A DNA stretch of 64,000 nucleotides, from positions 62,001-126,000 of the forward strand of contig NZ_CP059572.1 of NCBI RefSeq assembly GCF_019175365.1, written 5' to 3'. Below the pieces are notes generated by a model, which saw only the letters and a list, made by a program, of their open reading frames with translations, was not told where the DNA came from and did not search any database. This document shows positions 1-7,535 of this stretch, in pieces. The translations under genes and the position numbers were made by a program. Numbering within the stretch: position 1 is the stretch's first letter; each line of letters starts with the position of its first letter. The DNA is from Actinomadura graeca (GTDB lineage Bacteria > Actinomycetota > Actinomycetes > Streptosporangiales > Streptosporangiaceae).

Positions 1-2
1 AC

Positions 3-92
3 CTGCGCTACATGAACGCGCGGGTCGAGGTGAACCGGGACCCCGTCGAGGCCGTCGCCAAGGCGTGGCTCGTCCAGAACGGCCTGGTCTGA
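3..92 (+). CDS. C-terminal end of a probable glycine betaine/proline-type ABC substrate-binding protein (partial)
   Basis: Only the last 29 codons lie in the window; the gene begins upstream. The frame reads through RYMNARVEV, then a short acidic helix, and ends in AKAWLVQNGLV before TGA. A closing 'MNAxVxxxxxDPxxVAxxWLxxNGL' segment is typical of OpuAC/ProX-type compatible-solute binding proteins, which deliver betaine or proline to an ABC importer outside the membrane. The identification rests on this tail alone, so another periplasmic binding protein of the same fold is possible. A strong hairpin follows about 60 nt downstream. Confidence 0.5.
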   Translation: MRYMNARVEVNRDPVEAVAKAWLVQNGLV

Positions 93-154
93 CGGCCGGG
101 CACGAGATCTCTTGTGGAGATCGGTGAGCGGCCCTCGCCCTCGCGCGCTCGACA

Positions 155-193
155 GCGCCGGGCGGCCGTCACGCTGTGACGGCCGCCCGGCGC
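155..193. terminator. Perfect 18-bp hairpin, bidirectional terminator between convergent genes
   Basis: Bases 155-172 are exactly complementary to 176-193 around a three-base loop (gct). The hairpin sits between the + strand binding-protein gene ending at 92 and the minus-strand operon ending at 210, so it can end transcripts from both sides. There is no T-tract, which is usual for actinomycete terminators. Confidence 0.8.
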
Positions 194-209
194 CGCCCCG
201 GTCCCGCCG

Positions 210-1139
210 TCAGGGCGTGCGGGCCGCCCCGACCAGCTCCGCCACGCCCGGCAGGACCGCGTCCGCGACCGTGATCCTCCGGTCGATCAGCCCGGCGGCG
301 TGGAAGAGGTCGGCCGCGCGCTGCTGCTCGGCGACGAACTCCCCGCTCACCGGCTCCAGGCCGAACGGCCGGTGCCGCAGGGCGTGCTCCCAGGCTGCCG
401 GGTCGCCGCCGTCGTCGGCCGCGAACAGCTTCGCCGCCTCGGCCGGGTTCTCCTTGATCCAGGCGTCCGACTCGCGCAGCGCGGCGACGATGGCCGCCAG
501 CTCCTCCCGGCGCTCCTCGGCGAAGTCGCGGCGCGTGAACCACAGCGACCGGTGGCTGAACAGGCCGCCGGTCTCGATGAGCGTGCGCGGGGCCGCCTCC
601 CGCTCCACCCGCGTCAGCGCCGGGTACGAGCCGACCCACGCGTCGACCTCGCGGTCCAGGAACAGCTGCGCGGCGTCGCCGTAGGCGTCCACCGGCTCGA
701 TGTCGCTCCAGCCGAGGCCGGCGCCGTCCAGCGCGAACAGCAGCAGCGTCGTCTGCCAGGAGCCGTGCCCGAGCGCGACCCTGCGGCCCTTGAGGTCGGC
801 GGGCGAGGCGATGCCCGAGTCCTCGTGGACGACGAGCCGCCCGTTCTCGTGCCGCGGGCCCGACGTCGCCACGTACACGATGTCGTGGCCCTTGGCCTGC
901 GCCGTGACCGGCGGTGTCGAGCCGGTGCCGATGAAGTCGTACCCGCCGTCGAAGAGGTGGTCGCCGTGCGCGGACGGCAGGCCCTCGGCGGGCGACGGCC
1001 GGTCCCCGGACGGCAGCGAGCGGAAGTCCACCCACTCGACGTCGGGGAGGGAACGCTCCAGGACGCCCCGGTGGCGCAGCACCCACAGGGAGTTGTTGCT
1101 CGGGAAGTAGCCGACGCGGACGGGCTTGGACTCGGACAT
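210..1139 (-). CDS. SsuA-like substrate-binding protein without a signal peptide
   Basis: 309 aa with the NMT1/SsuA-type periplasmic-binding fold: an N-terminal VRVGYFPSNNSLWVL strand-loop, a GYDFIGTGSTPPVTAQAKG segment that normally forms the ligand cleft, then DLKGRRVALGHGSW and VDAWVGSYPAL. Such proteins normally bind sulfonates or taurine outside the cell. This one starts directly with MSESKPVRVGYF and has neither a hydrophobic signal sequence nor a lipobox. Its ATG shares one base with the stop of the upstream monooxygenase gene (TGATG), so no upstream extension is available. It is the last gene of the sulfur operon, which already encodes a lipoprotein binding protein. A cytoplasmic role as substrate carrier or as an enzyme of the same fold, like the neighbouring DszB-like protein, is my inference. 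It has no DszB-type N-terminal CPVP cysteine. Confidence 0.8.
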   Translation of the reverse strand: MSESKPVRVGYFPSNNSLWVLRHRGVLERSLPDVEWVDFRSLPSGDRPSPAEGLPSAHGDHLFDGGYDFIGTGSTPPVTAQAKGHDIVYVATSGPRHENGRLVVHEDSGIASPADLKGRRVALGHGSWQTTLLLFALDGAGLGWSDIEPVDAYGDAAQLFLDREVDAWVGSYPALTRVEREAAPRTLIETGGLFSHRSLWFTRRDFAEERREELAAIVAALRESDAWIKENPAEAAKLFAADDGGDPAAWEHALRHRPFGLEPVSGEFVAEQQRAADLFHAAGLIDRRITVADAVLPGVAELVGAARTP

Positions 1140-2308
1140 CAGGGGGTTCCTCTCGTCGCGGAGATGGGGGAGTGGTCGCGGAGGTCGTGGCCGCGCAGCA
1201 GGGGCAGCACCCGCTCGCCCACGCGGTACGCCTCCTCCAGGTGGGGCACACCGGCGAGGATGAACGCGTCCACGCCGATGCCGATCAGTTCGTCAAGCCG
1301 CGCGGCGACCTGCGCGTGACTGCCGACGAGGCCGAACGCCGGGCCGCCCCGCAGCAGGTGGAAGCCGCCCCACACGTTCGGGGCCGCCTCCAGCTCGCGG
1401 TAGTGCGTGACCGGCCAGCCGACGAAGGACGAGCTGCGCAGCCATCCGACCGAGTCGCCCGTGGCCTCGGGGCCGCGGAGCCGGGCGGGGTCGACGTGCC
1501 GCCAGCCGCGCCGGATCTCGTCCCAGGCCTCCTCCTCGGTCTCGCGGGCGAGCACGTCGACGCGCACCGCGAACCGCGGCGCCCGCCCGAGCGCCTCGGT
1601 GTGCTCGCGCACCTGCGCGAACTTGGCGGCCAGCGCCTCGAAGGGCTCCAGCCACGACAGGTAGTAGTCGGCGTGCCGCCCGGCGGCCCGGATCGCCGCG
1701 GGCGAGGAGCCGGAGAAGTAGATCTCCGGGAACGGCTGGCGGGCGAGCGGACCGGGCAGCCCGGCGCCCTCCACGCGGTAGAAGCGGCCCTCGTAGTCGA
1801 ACGGCCCGCCGTCCCACACGCCCTTCAGCACGTCGAGGAACTCCGAGGTCCGCGCGTACCGGTCGTCGTGGTCGACCTTGTCGCCCCACCACAGCTGCGG
1901 GGGCCCGCCGCCACCGGAGATGACGTTGTAGACCACGCGCCCGCCGGTCACCCGCTGGAGGCTCGCCGACATCCGCGCGGCCTGCACCGGATGCAGGAAC
2001 CCCGGCTGGTAGGCGATCATGAACCGGTAGGTGGTGGTCTCCCGGGCCAGGCTCGCGGCCGCCGCCCAGGGGTCGTCGGTGAACGGGAACGACGGCAGCA
2101 GCCCGCCGACGAACCCCGACAGCTCCGACGCCCGCGCCACGTCCGCCATGTGGTCGAGGTGGCTGTACCCGTCGCCGCGCCCGCCGCGGACGCCGGGCGT
2201 GATGGCGCCGGGCTCGCCCGGTGCCCAGTCCCCGCGGCTCGCGACGCGGCGGCGCAGCGAGCGCTGGTCACCGTGGGTCCCGATCCGCCAGTAGATGTCA
2301 ATCGGCAT
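1139..2308 (-). CDS. ssuD: SsuD-like FMNH2-dependent alkanesulfonate monooxygenase (LLM family)
   Basis: 389 aa, close to the 381 aa of E. coli SsuD. Family enzymes use reduced FMN and oxygen to split the C-S bond of sulfonates, giving an aldehyde and sulfite. Visible SsuD hallmarks are the N-terminal IGTHGD, the SASLQRVTGGR region, YFSGSSP, the PNVWGGFHLLRGG segment, and the C-terminal GIGVDAFILAGVPHLEEAYR. No flavin reductase is encoded in the operon, so FMNH2 must come from elsewhere. The ATG at 2308 overlaps the end of the preceding LLM gene by 11 nt, suggesting coupled translation. The extra N-terminal 'GDWAPGEPGAITPGVRGGRG' loop differs from E. coli SsuD, so the substrate may differ. 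Confidence 0.88.
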   Translation of the reverse strand: MPIDIYWRIGTHGDQRSLRRRVASRGDWAPGEPGAITPGVRGGRGDGYSHLDHMADVARASELSGFVGGLLPSFPFTDDPWAAAASLARETTTYRFMIAYQPGFLHPVQAARMSASLQRVTGGRVVYNVISGGGGPPQLWWGDKVDHDDRYARTSEFLDVLKGVWDGGPFDYEGRFYRVEGAGLPGPLARQPFPEIYFSGSSPAAIRAAGRHADYYLSWLEPFEALAAKFAQVREHTEALGRAPRFAVRVDVLARETEEEAWDEIRRGWRHVDPARLRGPEATGDSVGWLRSSSFVGWPVTHYRELEAAPNVWGGFHLLRGGPAFGLVGSHAQVAARLDELIGIGVDAFILAGVPHLEEAYRVGERVLPLLRGHDLRDHSPISATRGTP

Positions 2309-3341
2309 GCGCGTGCTCCCTGCTCCTGTCCGGCGTCCCCGCCGTGTCCGGTGCCCCCGCCGTGCCGGGGGTCTCCGCGGTGCCCGGGGCGCCCGCCGGG
2401 CCCGTGCGGGCCAGCAGGGGGAGCAGGTTCTCGCCCAGGCGGTAGGTCTCCTCGATGTGCGGCACGGCCTGCAGGACGAACGTGGTGACGCCGCGCGCGG
2501 CGAAGTCCCCGATCACCTCCGCGACGTCCTCGTACGAGCCGACGAGCCCCGAGGGCGGGGCGCCCGCGGCGGCGCGGCGGGCGGCCTCGGCCGCGGCCTC
2601 CTCGCCGTCCTCGCGCGCCAGCACGGGCAGGGTCAGCCCGGCCGCCACGGCCCGGCGGTGGACCGCCGCCCGCCCGCGGAGGTCGGCGGTGAGCGCGTCC
2701 AGGTCGTCCCCGAGATCGAAGACGTGCACGTCGGCGTGCCGCGCCGACAGGTCGAGGGCCTCCGTGGACGTCCCGGTCAGATGGACGCGGGGGAACGGCC
2801 GGCTGGACAGCGGCTCCTGGAAGCCGCCCGCCAGCACATGGAAGAACCGTCCCTCGTAGGTGTAGGACTCCTCGTGCCACACGCCCTTGGCGATGGTGAG
2901 GAACTCGTCCGCGCGCGCGTAGCGGTCGAGGCCCTCCACGAAGTCGCCCTGGGCCCGCGCGACGGCCGGGTCGAGGTCTACCGACAGGCGCCAGTCGAGC
3001 CTCCCGCCGGAGAAGCGCTGCAACGACGCCGACACCTTCGCCGCGTACACCGGCGTGGCGACGCCGGGATGCAGGCCCGCGACGCCGCGCAGCCACCGGC
3101 TCGCCCGCAGCAGCCCGGACGTGACGACGACCGACTCCTCGCCGCCCGGGTCGAACGGCGCGAGCGCCCCGTCGAAGCCGACGATCTCGGCGGCCCGGCC
3201 GGCCTCCGCCAGATGGTCGAACGGCCCGTACACGCCGTACCGCAGGTCGGTCACGAACGGCGGGAGGGAGGCGGGCGGCGGCCCCCAGTCCCCGCGGGCG
3301 CCGTCCCCGCGTGACGGCAGCGTGACGATGAACTCCGTCAT
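2298..3341 (-). CDS. Second LLM-class flavin-dependent monooxygenase
   Basis: 347 aa bacterial-luciferase-like TIM-barrel protein, paralogous to the next gene. It contains the KVSASLQRFSGGRLDW segment, HLTGTSTEALDLSARHAD, and a C-terminal GVTTFVLQAVPHIEETYR. It lacks the PNxWxGxxLxRGG stretch of SsuD and is about 40 residues shorter, so it is probably not a redundant copy. The last ~30 residues are a Gly/Ala/Thr-rich low-complexity tail. The ATG at 3341 overlaps the stop of the DszB-like gene (ATGA). In the dibenzothiophene pathway, LLM monooxygenase DszA makes the sulfinate that DszB cleaves. By analogy this enzyme could generate a sulfinate for its neighbour; that role is inference. Confidence 0.82.
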   Translation of the reverse strand: MTEFIVTLPSRGDGARGDWGPPPASLPPFVTDLRYGVYGPFDHLAEAGRAAEIVGFDGALAPFDPGGEESVVVTSGLLRASRWLRGVAGLHPGVATPVYAAKVSASLQRFSGGRLDWRLSVDLDPAVARAQGDFVEGLDRYARADEFLTIAKGVWHEESYTYEGRFFHVLAGGFQEPLSSRPFPRVHLTGTSTEALDLSARHADVHVFDLGDDLDALTADLRGRAAVHRRAVAAGLTLPVLAREDGEEAAAEAARRAAAGAPPSGLVGSYEDVAEVIGDFAARGVTTFVLQAVPHIEETYRLGENLLPLLARTGPAGAPGTAETPGTAGAPDTAGTPDRSREHAHAD

Positions 3342-4366
3342 GCCGCCACCTCTCCCGCGGCCAGGCGCTCGCGCGCCTCGCGGAGCGGCTCGGGCGCCGC
3401 CCAGGCGTCCAGGTCCACGTCGGCGTCCAGGAACCCGTGCACGAGCAGGAAGTCCTTCTGGACGCGCAGGAGCGCGCGCCGCTCGCCCGACAGGTCGGGG
3501 TGCAGGGAGCGGTGGAAGCCGCCCCGGTAGGCGGTGGCGACGCCCTCGGCGTCCGAGCGGGTCTCGCCGGCGAGGATCTCGCGGACGGCGCCGAGGTCGC
3601 CCGCGGCCCATTCCGCCGCCCGCAGCGTCTGCGTCAGGAACGTCACCACCAGGTCGGGGCGTTCCTCCAGCAGCCGCTCGTGGACGGTGATGGGCCTCGG
3701 GGTGCCGTTGTTGACGCGGGTCCGCGGGTCGGGGTGGGCGTCCAGGTCGACGGCGACGGCGAGGCCGAGCTCGCGGGCCTGGTCGGCGGCCCGCGCGCCC
3801 TTGACGTACACCGCGTCCACCTCCCCGCGGACCAGGTGGTCGAGGCCGGGCCACGACAGCCGCCCGCCGCGCGCGTCCCGTCCCACGGAGGGGGACAGGT
3901 CGGCCGGGACCTCCACGAACGTGACGTCGTCGAGGGTGAGGCCGCCCTGTGCGAGGGCGCCCTTCACCCCGTGCAGGGCCATCGCGCGCGGGAAGCTCGT
4001 CGCGCGCGTCCCGGCCCAGCCGGGCAGGGCGACCCGGACGCCGCGCAGCCCGGCGGCGTCCTCGATCCCCGACCCGGGCCGCACCAGGATCGACTGCCAT
4101 TCCTCGATCCACGTCAGACCGATCAGCCGTGTCGGCGCGCCCGCCGAGCGGGCCGCGAGGGCGGGGACGTTCCCGCCCTCGCGGAACAGCCCGAGCAGGT
4201 CGTGGTCGAAGTGGTGCCGGGCCAGCTCCGGGCCGGCGTCCTGCAGGACGCCCACCTCCAGCCCGGCGGCGCCGAACGCCTCCGACAGCCAGCCCCGGCG
4301 GTGCGCCAGGCCGCTGGCCGTCGGCACCGGGCAGCGGGTGAACCAGATTCTCTCTACCGAAGACAC
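3338..4366 (-). CDS. DszB-like sulfinate desulfinase
   Basis: 342 aa protein of the binding-protein fold, resembling 2'-hydroxybiphenyl-2-sulfinate desulfinase DszB (365 aa), which releases sulfite from an aryl sulfinate. The catalytic set of DszB (Cys27, His60, Arg70 and the RxGG motif) aligns with Cys12 in TRCPVPTASG, His52 in RHHFDHD and Arg62 in FREGGN. The C-terminus also matches (DAWAAPEPL against DszB QWAAPEF). There is no signal peptide, as expected for a cytoplasmic enzyme. I chose the GTG at 4366 because GAGGAG lies 4 nt upstream; a TTG at 4378 overlapping the ATPase stop would add four residues. It lies between the SsuB-like ATPase and two LLM monooxygenases, with gene overlaps on the 3' side. 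Automatic pipelines would probably call it an ABC substrate-binding protein. The substrate is unknown. Confidence 0.78.
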   Translation of the reverse strand: MSSVERIWFTRCPVPTASGLAHRRGWLSEAFGAAGLEVGVLQDAGPELARHHFDHDLLGLFREGGNVPALAARSAGAPTRLIGLTWIEEWQSILVRPGSGIEDAAGLRGVRVALPGWAGTRATSFPRAMALHGVKGALAQGGLTLDDVTFVEVPADLSPSVGRDARGGRLSWPGLDHLVRGEVDAVYVKGARAADQARELGLAVAVDLDAHPDPRTRVNNGTPRPITVHERLLEERPDLVVTFLTQTLRAAEWAAGDLGAVREILAGETRSDAEGVATAYRGGFHRSLHPDLSGERRALLRVQKDFLLVHGFLDADVDLDAWAAPEPLREARERLAAGEVAA

Positions 4367-4374
4367 GGCACTCC

Positions 4375-5097
4375 TCAACGCGGTTCGGGTACCGGGGCCG
4401 GGACGGGCCCGACCCCGAGATGGGACAGGAAGGCCCGGCGGAGCCGGGCGAGGGCCGGGTCGTCGCGGTCGCGGGGCCGCGGCAGGCCGATGACCTCGTC
4501 GGCGGCGAAGACCCCGTCGCGCAGCACCGCGACCCGGTCGGCGAGCCGCAGCGCCTCGTCCACGTCATGGGTGACGAGGAGGACCGCGGGGCGGTGCCGG
4601 GCGCACAGCTCGGCGACGAGGTCCTGCATCTGCAGCCGGGTGAGCGCGTCGAGGGGGGCGAACGGCTCGTCCAGCAGCAGCACCTGCGGGTCGCGGACCA
4701 GCGCCCGCGCCAGCGCCACCCGCTGCGCCTCGCCGCCCGACAGCGTCGCGGGCCAGGACCGCCCCTGCCCCGCCAGCCCGACCTCGTCCAGCGCGCGCCG
4801 CCCCGCCTTCCGGGACGTGCGCGGCAGGCCCAGCGTCACGTTCGGCAGGACGCGCCGGGCCCGCACCAGCCGCGGCTCCTGGTAGACGGTCGTGCGCCGC
4901 GGGGCGGCGAGCACCGTCCCGGCGTCGGGGGACTGGAGGCCCGCGAGGACGCGCAGGAGGGTGGTCTTGCCGGTGCCGCTGGGCCCGAGCAGGGCGAAGA
5001 ACTCCCCGCGCCGGATCTCCAGGTCCACACCGTCCAGGACGGTCTTCGGGCCGAACGACTTGCGCAGGCCGGTGATGCGCACGGCGACGTCGCTCAC
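4375..5097 (-). CDS. ssuB: Sulfonate-type ABC transporter ATP-binding protein
   Basis: 240 aa ABC ATPase of the nitrate/sulfonate/taurine importer class. The Walker A motif GPSGTGKTT is at residues 38-46. The signature ATLSGGEAQRVALARAL, Walker B VLLLDEPF and switch THDVDEA follow in order. The protein energises uptake through the adjacent permease on the cytoplasmic face. The GTG start at 5097 overlaps the permease stop (GTGA), which fixes the start. The protein ends in a Pro-rich tail (PVPAPVPEPR). Confidence 0.92.
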   Translation of the reverse strand: MSDVAVRITGLRKSFGPKTVLDGVDLEIRRGEFFALLGPSGTGKTTLLRVLAGLQSPDAGTVLAAPRRTTVYQEPRLVRARRVLPNVTLGLPRTSRKAGRRALDEVGLAGQGRSWPATLSGGEAQRVALARALVRDPQVLLLDEPFAPLDALTRLQMQDLVAELCARHRPAVLLVTHDVDEALRLADRVAVLRDGVFAADEVIGLPRPRDRDDPALARLRRAFLSHLGVGPVPAPVPEPR

Positions 5098-5993
5098 CGG
5101 GCCGCCACCTGCCCGCGCCACGGCATCGCCACCCGCTCCACGCCCCGGATCACCAGGTCGATGACCAGGCCGATCAGCGCGTAGATCAGGATGCACAGCA
5201 CCATGTAGTCGTTGCGGTAGTACTGCTGCGCGAGTGTGACCAGGTAGCCGATGCCCTCGCTCGCGCCGATCTGCTCGGCGGCGATCAGCCCGGTCAGCGA
5301 GACCGACAGGCTGATGCGCAGCGCCATCAGTATGCTCGGCAGCGCGCTCGGCACGATCACCGCGGCGGCCAGCCGGGCGCCGCGCAGCCCGAAGCCGCGT
5401 GCCGCCTCCACCACCTCGCGGTCGACGCCGCGCACGCCGAGGTAGGTGTAGGCGTACATCGGCGCGGCCGTCGCCACCGCGATCAGGACGACCTTGAAGG
5501 TCTCGCCGACGCCGAACCAGGAGATGAACAGCGGCACGAGCGCGAGGAACGGCACGGCCCGCTTCATCTGCATCGTCGGGTCGATCAGCTCCTCGCCGAG
5601 CGCCGACAGCCCCGCCGCGATCCCGAGCAGCAGCCCGGCGCCGGCGCCGGCGAGCACGCCCAGCGCCGCGCGCCGTCCCGACGCCAGCAGGTAGTCGGTG
5701 AGCTGCCCGGTCTCGGCCAGCTCGCGCAGCGCCCCGAACACCGCTCCGGGCCCGGTCAGGACGTCCGGCGGGATCCGCCCGCTCGCCGACCCGTACCACC
5801 AGGCCGCGAGCAGCAGCACCGGCACCGCGGTCCGGACCGCGAGCGACACCGCCGGGGGACGGTGCCGGGGCCCGATCCGGGGCGGGACGCGGAGGTCCGC
5901 GGTCCCCCCGCCGGACCCGCCGGCCGTCGCGTCCGGCGTCGTGTCCGGCGGCTCCCGGCGGACGGGCGGCGCGGTGGATCGCCCGAGCGTCAT
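5094..5993 (-). CDS. ssuC: Sulfonate-type ABC transporter permease
   Basis: 299 aa BPD-type inner-membrane permease with about six hydrophobic segments after a Pro/Thr/Gly-rich cytoplasmic N-terminus of some 45 residues. The EAA coupling loop reads EVVEAARGFGLRGARLAAAVIVPSALP in the expected place; it contacts the ATPase. RAVPFLALVPLFISWFG is typical of the SsuC/TauC family. Its ATG at 5993 overlaps the stop of the lipoprotein gene (ATGA), and its stop overlaps the ATPase start, so the three transporter genes are translationally coupled. Confidence 0.92.
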   Translation of the reverse strand: MTLGRSTAPPVRREPPDTTPDATAGGSGGGTADLRVPPRIGPRHRPPAVSLAVRTAVPVLLLAAWWYGSASGRIPPDVLTGPGAVFGALRELAETGQLTDYLLASGRRAALGVLAGAGAGLLLGIAAGLSALGEELIDPTMQMKRAVPFLALVPLFISWFGVGETFKVVLIAVATAAPMYAYTYLGVRGVDREVVEAARGFGLRGARLAAAVIVPSALPSILMALRISLSVSLTGLIAAEQIGASEGIGYLVTLAQQYYRNDYMVLCILIYALIGLVIDLVIRGVERVAMPWRGQVAAR

Positions 5994-7051
5994 GACGCCC
6001 GCCCCGACGGCGCCGCCGAGGCCGGTGCCGCCCTCAGGTCGAAGATCACCTCGGCGGCCGGGATGGCGGCGGGCAGGACGCCGTACTGGCGGAAGATCCC
6101 GGCGACGTCCTCGACGTACTTCCCGTCGGCCGCGCCCGCGTACCGGGGGACGTTCTGGAACCGGGCCTCGGCGAGGTTGTCCTGGAGGCGCGCCCCCGAG
6201 ACCGCCGTCGGCCCCTTCTTGAGGAACACGTTCTGGAACCGCTCGGGCGAGCGCTTCTCCTGCTCGGTCAGCTCGCGCAGGGTGTCGAGGACGACCCTGA
6301 CGGCCTCGGGGTGCCGGTCGAGCAGCTCCGTCCGCGCGGCCCAGATGCTGAGGTCGCGGTCGGGGAGGTCGCGCCCGTTGACCAGGACGCGGGCGCCCTT
6401 GGCGACCACCTCGGGGTAGGCGTCGACGATCGCCCACCAGGCGTCCACCTTGCCGGTGGCGAACGCCGAGGCGCCCTGCACCGGGTTGAGGTAGACCCGC
6501 TTGACCCGGTCGGCCGGGATCCCGTTCTGCCGCAGCGCGAGCAGCAGCAGGTACTCGCCGCGGCCGCCCTTGTTGACCGCGACCTGCTTGCCGACCAGGT
6601 CCTTGACGGACCGGACGGGGCTGTCGGCGGGCACGACCAAGCCGTCCCGCGGGGGCGCGGACCGGTCGGTCACCGGGTCGGTGAAGGAGAAGATCTTGAT
6701 GTTGCGGCTGTTGGCGAGGTATCCCAGCGCGGGCGAGATCGCGCCCTCCAGGACGTTCACGGACCCGGAGCGGACGGCGTCGATCGTCGCGGTGAACGAG
6801 GCGTACGAGCCGCCCCACTCCACCCGCGCGCCGACGGCCTTCAGCCGCTCCTCCAGGATCCCCTCGCGCTTGGCGTAGGCGAGCGGGCCGGCGTTCCCGG
6901 GGTCCTTGAGCTTGATCACGGCGGCCCCGCCGGGGCCGCCCGCGGTGCCGCCCGCCTCGGCCTTCCCGCCGCACGCGGAGGCGAGGCTGAGCAGGGCGGC
7001 GGCCGCGGCCGCGGCGGCGGCGAGACGTGAACGGTGACGGAAGTCGAACAT
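5990..7051 (-). CDS. ssuA: Sulfonate-type ABC transporter substrate-binding lipoprotein
   Basis: 353 aa with a lipoprotein signal: basic MFDFRHRSR, an Ala/Leu-rich core, and the lipobox LASAC, so the mature protein should be lipid-anchored outside the membrane. The body has the NMT1/SsuA fold: VIKLKDPGNAGPLAYAKREG, an EGAISPALGYLANSRN cleft segment, DLVGKQVAVNKGGRGEYLL and VDAWWAIVDAYPE. This ATG is preceded by GAGGGG; an upstream ATG and GTG would add up to 18 residues. It is the first large gene of the operon, about 230 nt downstream of the leader peptide, and would set the specificity of import. Confidence 0.9.
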   Translation of the reverse strand: MFDFRHRSRLAAAAAAAAALLSLASACGGKAEAGGTAGGPGGAAVIKLKDPGNAGPLAYAKREGILEERLKAVGARVEWGGSYASFTATIDAVRSGSVNVLEGAISPALGYLANSRNIKIFSFTDPVTDRSAPPRDGLVVPADSPVRSVKDLVGKQVAVNKGGRGEYLLLLALRQNGIPADRVKRVYLNPVQGASAFATGKVDAWWAIVDAYPEVVAKGARVLVNGRDLPDRDLSIWAARTELLDRHPEAVRVVLDTLRELTEQEKRSPERFQNVFLKKGPTAVSGARLQDNLAEARFQNVPRYAGAADGKYVEDVAGIFRQYGVLPAAIPAAEVIFDLRAAPASAAPSGRAS

Positions 7052-7284
7052 GGTGGCGTAGCCCCTCATGTGATCGGGCGGGGCGGCGGCGGGCGCCGGC
7101 CGCACGCCGGCGGGAGCCCTGCCGGCGCCGGACGGCGGCGACGGCGGGCTCGGTGCGGAGAACGGTGGTGTGTGCGAGGAAAGGGCCCGGTCGCGGGCGC
7201 GTCAGTGCGCCGGACGGGCGGACGGGGCGGGAAGGGCCCGGCCGGGTCGCGCGCGGGGGCGCGGAGGCGGCGCGGGCGGCGCGG

Positions 7285-7356
7285 TCACCGACAGAGAGTG
7301 CTGTTCAGGCGCATGAAGTCGACCACGCGCCGGACGGTCAGGACGACGTGCGGCAT
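7285..7356 (-). CDS. Putative cysteine-responsive leader peptide (23 codons)
   Basis: A short ORF upstream of the sulfur transporter gene, ending RRVVDFMRLNSTLCR. Actinomycete sulfur operons often carry leader peptides of the form RRHVDLxRxxSxxCR; the RRVVDFMRLNSTLCR ending fits that form. Its ATG is 8 nt past the -10-like hexamer, so the transcript would start at or within a few bases of the AUG (leaderless). In mycobacteria, Cys-containing leaderless ORFs upstream of sulfur genes act as cysteine-responsive attenuators. The single Cys is codon 22, next to the stop. The following 230-nt GC-rich leader could hold an attenuator; I did not fold it. Confidence 0.7.
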   Translation of the reverse strand: MPHVVLTVRRVVDFMRLNSTLCR

Positions 7357-7364
7357 ATTTCCCA

Positions 7365-7392
7365 TAATTAAGGTAGGAATACTGGAAGTCAA
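7365..7392 (-). promoter_or_regulatory. Sigma-70-like promoter of the sulfur operon with an imperfect AT-rich palindrome
   Basis: On the minus strand TTGACT (7387-7392) and TAATTA (7365-7370) are separated by 16 nt and lie just upstream of the leader ATG. This is one of the few AT-rich spots in the window. A partly symmetric TnCC-TTAATTAT-GGnA centred on the -10 could be a repressor site. The rest of 7093-7535 between the genes holds only the leader region and GC-rich sequence without ORFs I trust. Confidence 0.6.
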
Positions 7393-7535
7393 GCGTAAAG
7401 ACGCCCCCGACCTGCTATCGCCCTCGTCACACCCCGCCCGGCGGGCATCCCGCAGCGGATCGGACGGGGCTCGCGCCGCCGGCCCGGTCTCTTGCAGGGG
7501 ACGACCCCCACACCCCCCGGGGACAGCCGGGCGGC

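Noticed and set aside
210..1139. Second DszB-like desulfinase
   Set aside because: It shares the binding-protein fold and lacks a signal peptide. However, the N-terminal loop reads YFPSNNSLW without Cys, and no RxGG is present at the matching position, so SsuA-like is the better call.
2298..4568. 756-aa single protein spanning the second LLM enzyme and upstream sequence
   Set aside because: The N-terminal part is out of frame with the DszB-like and ATPase genes and reads as shadow sequence; the real start is the ATG at 3341.
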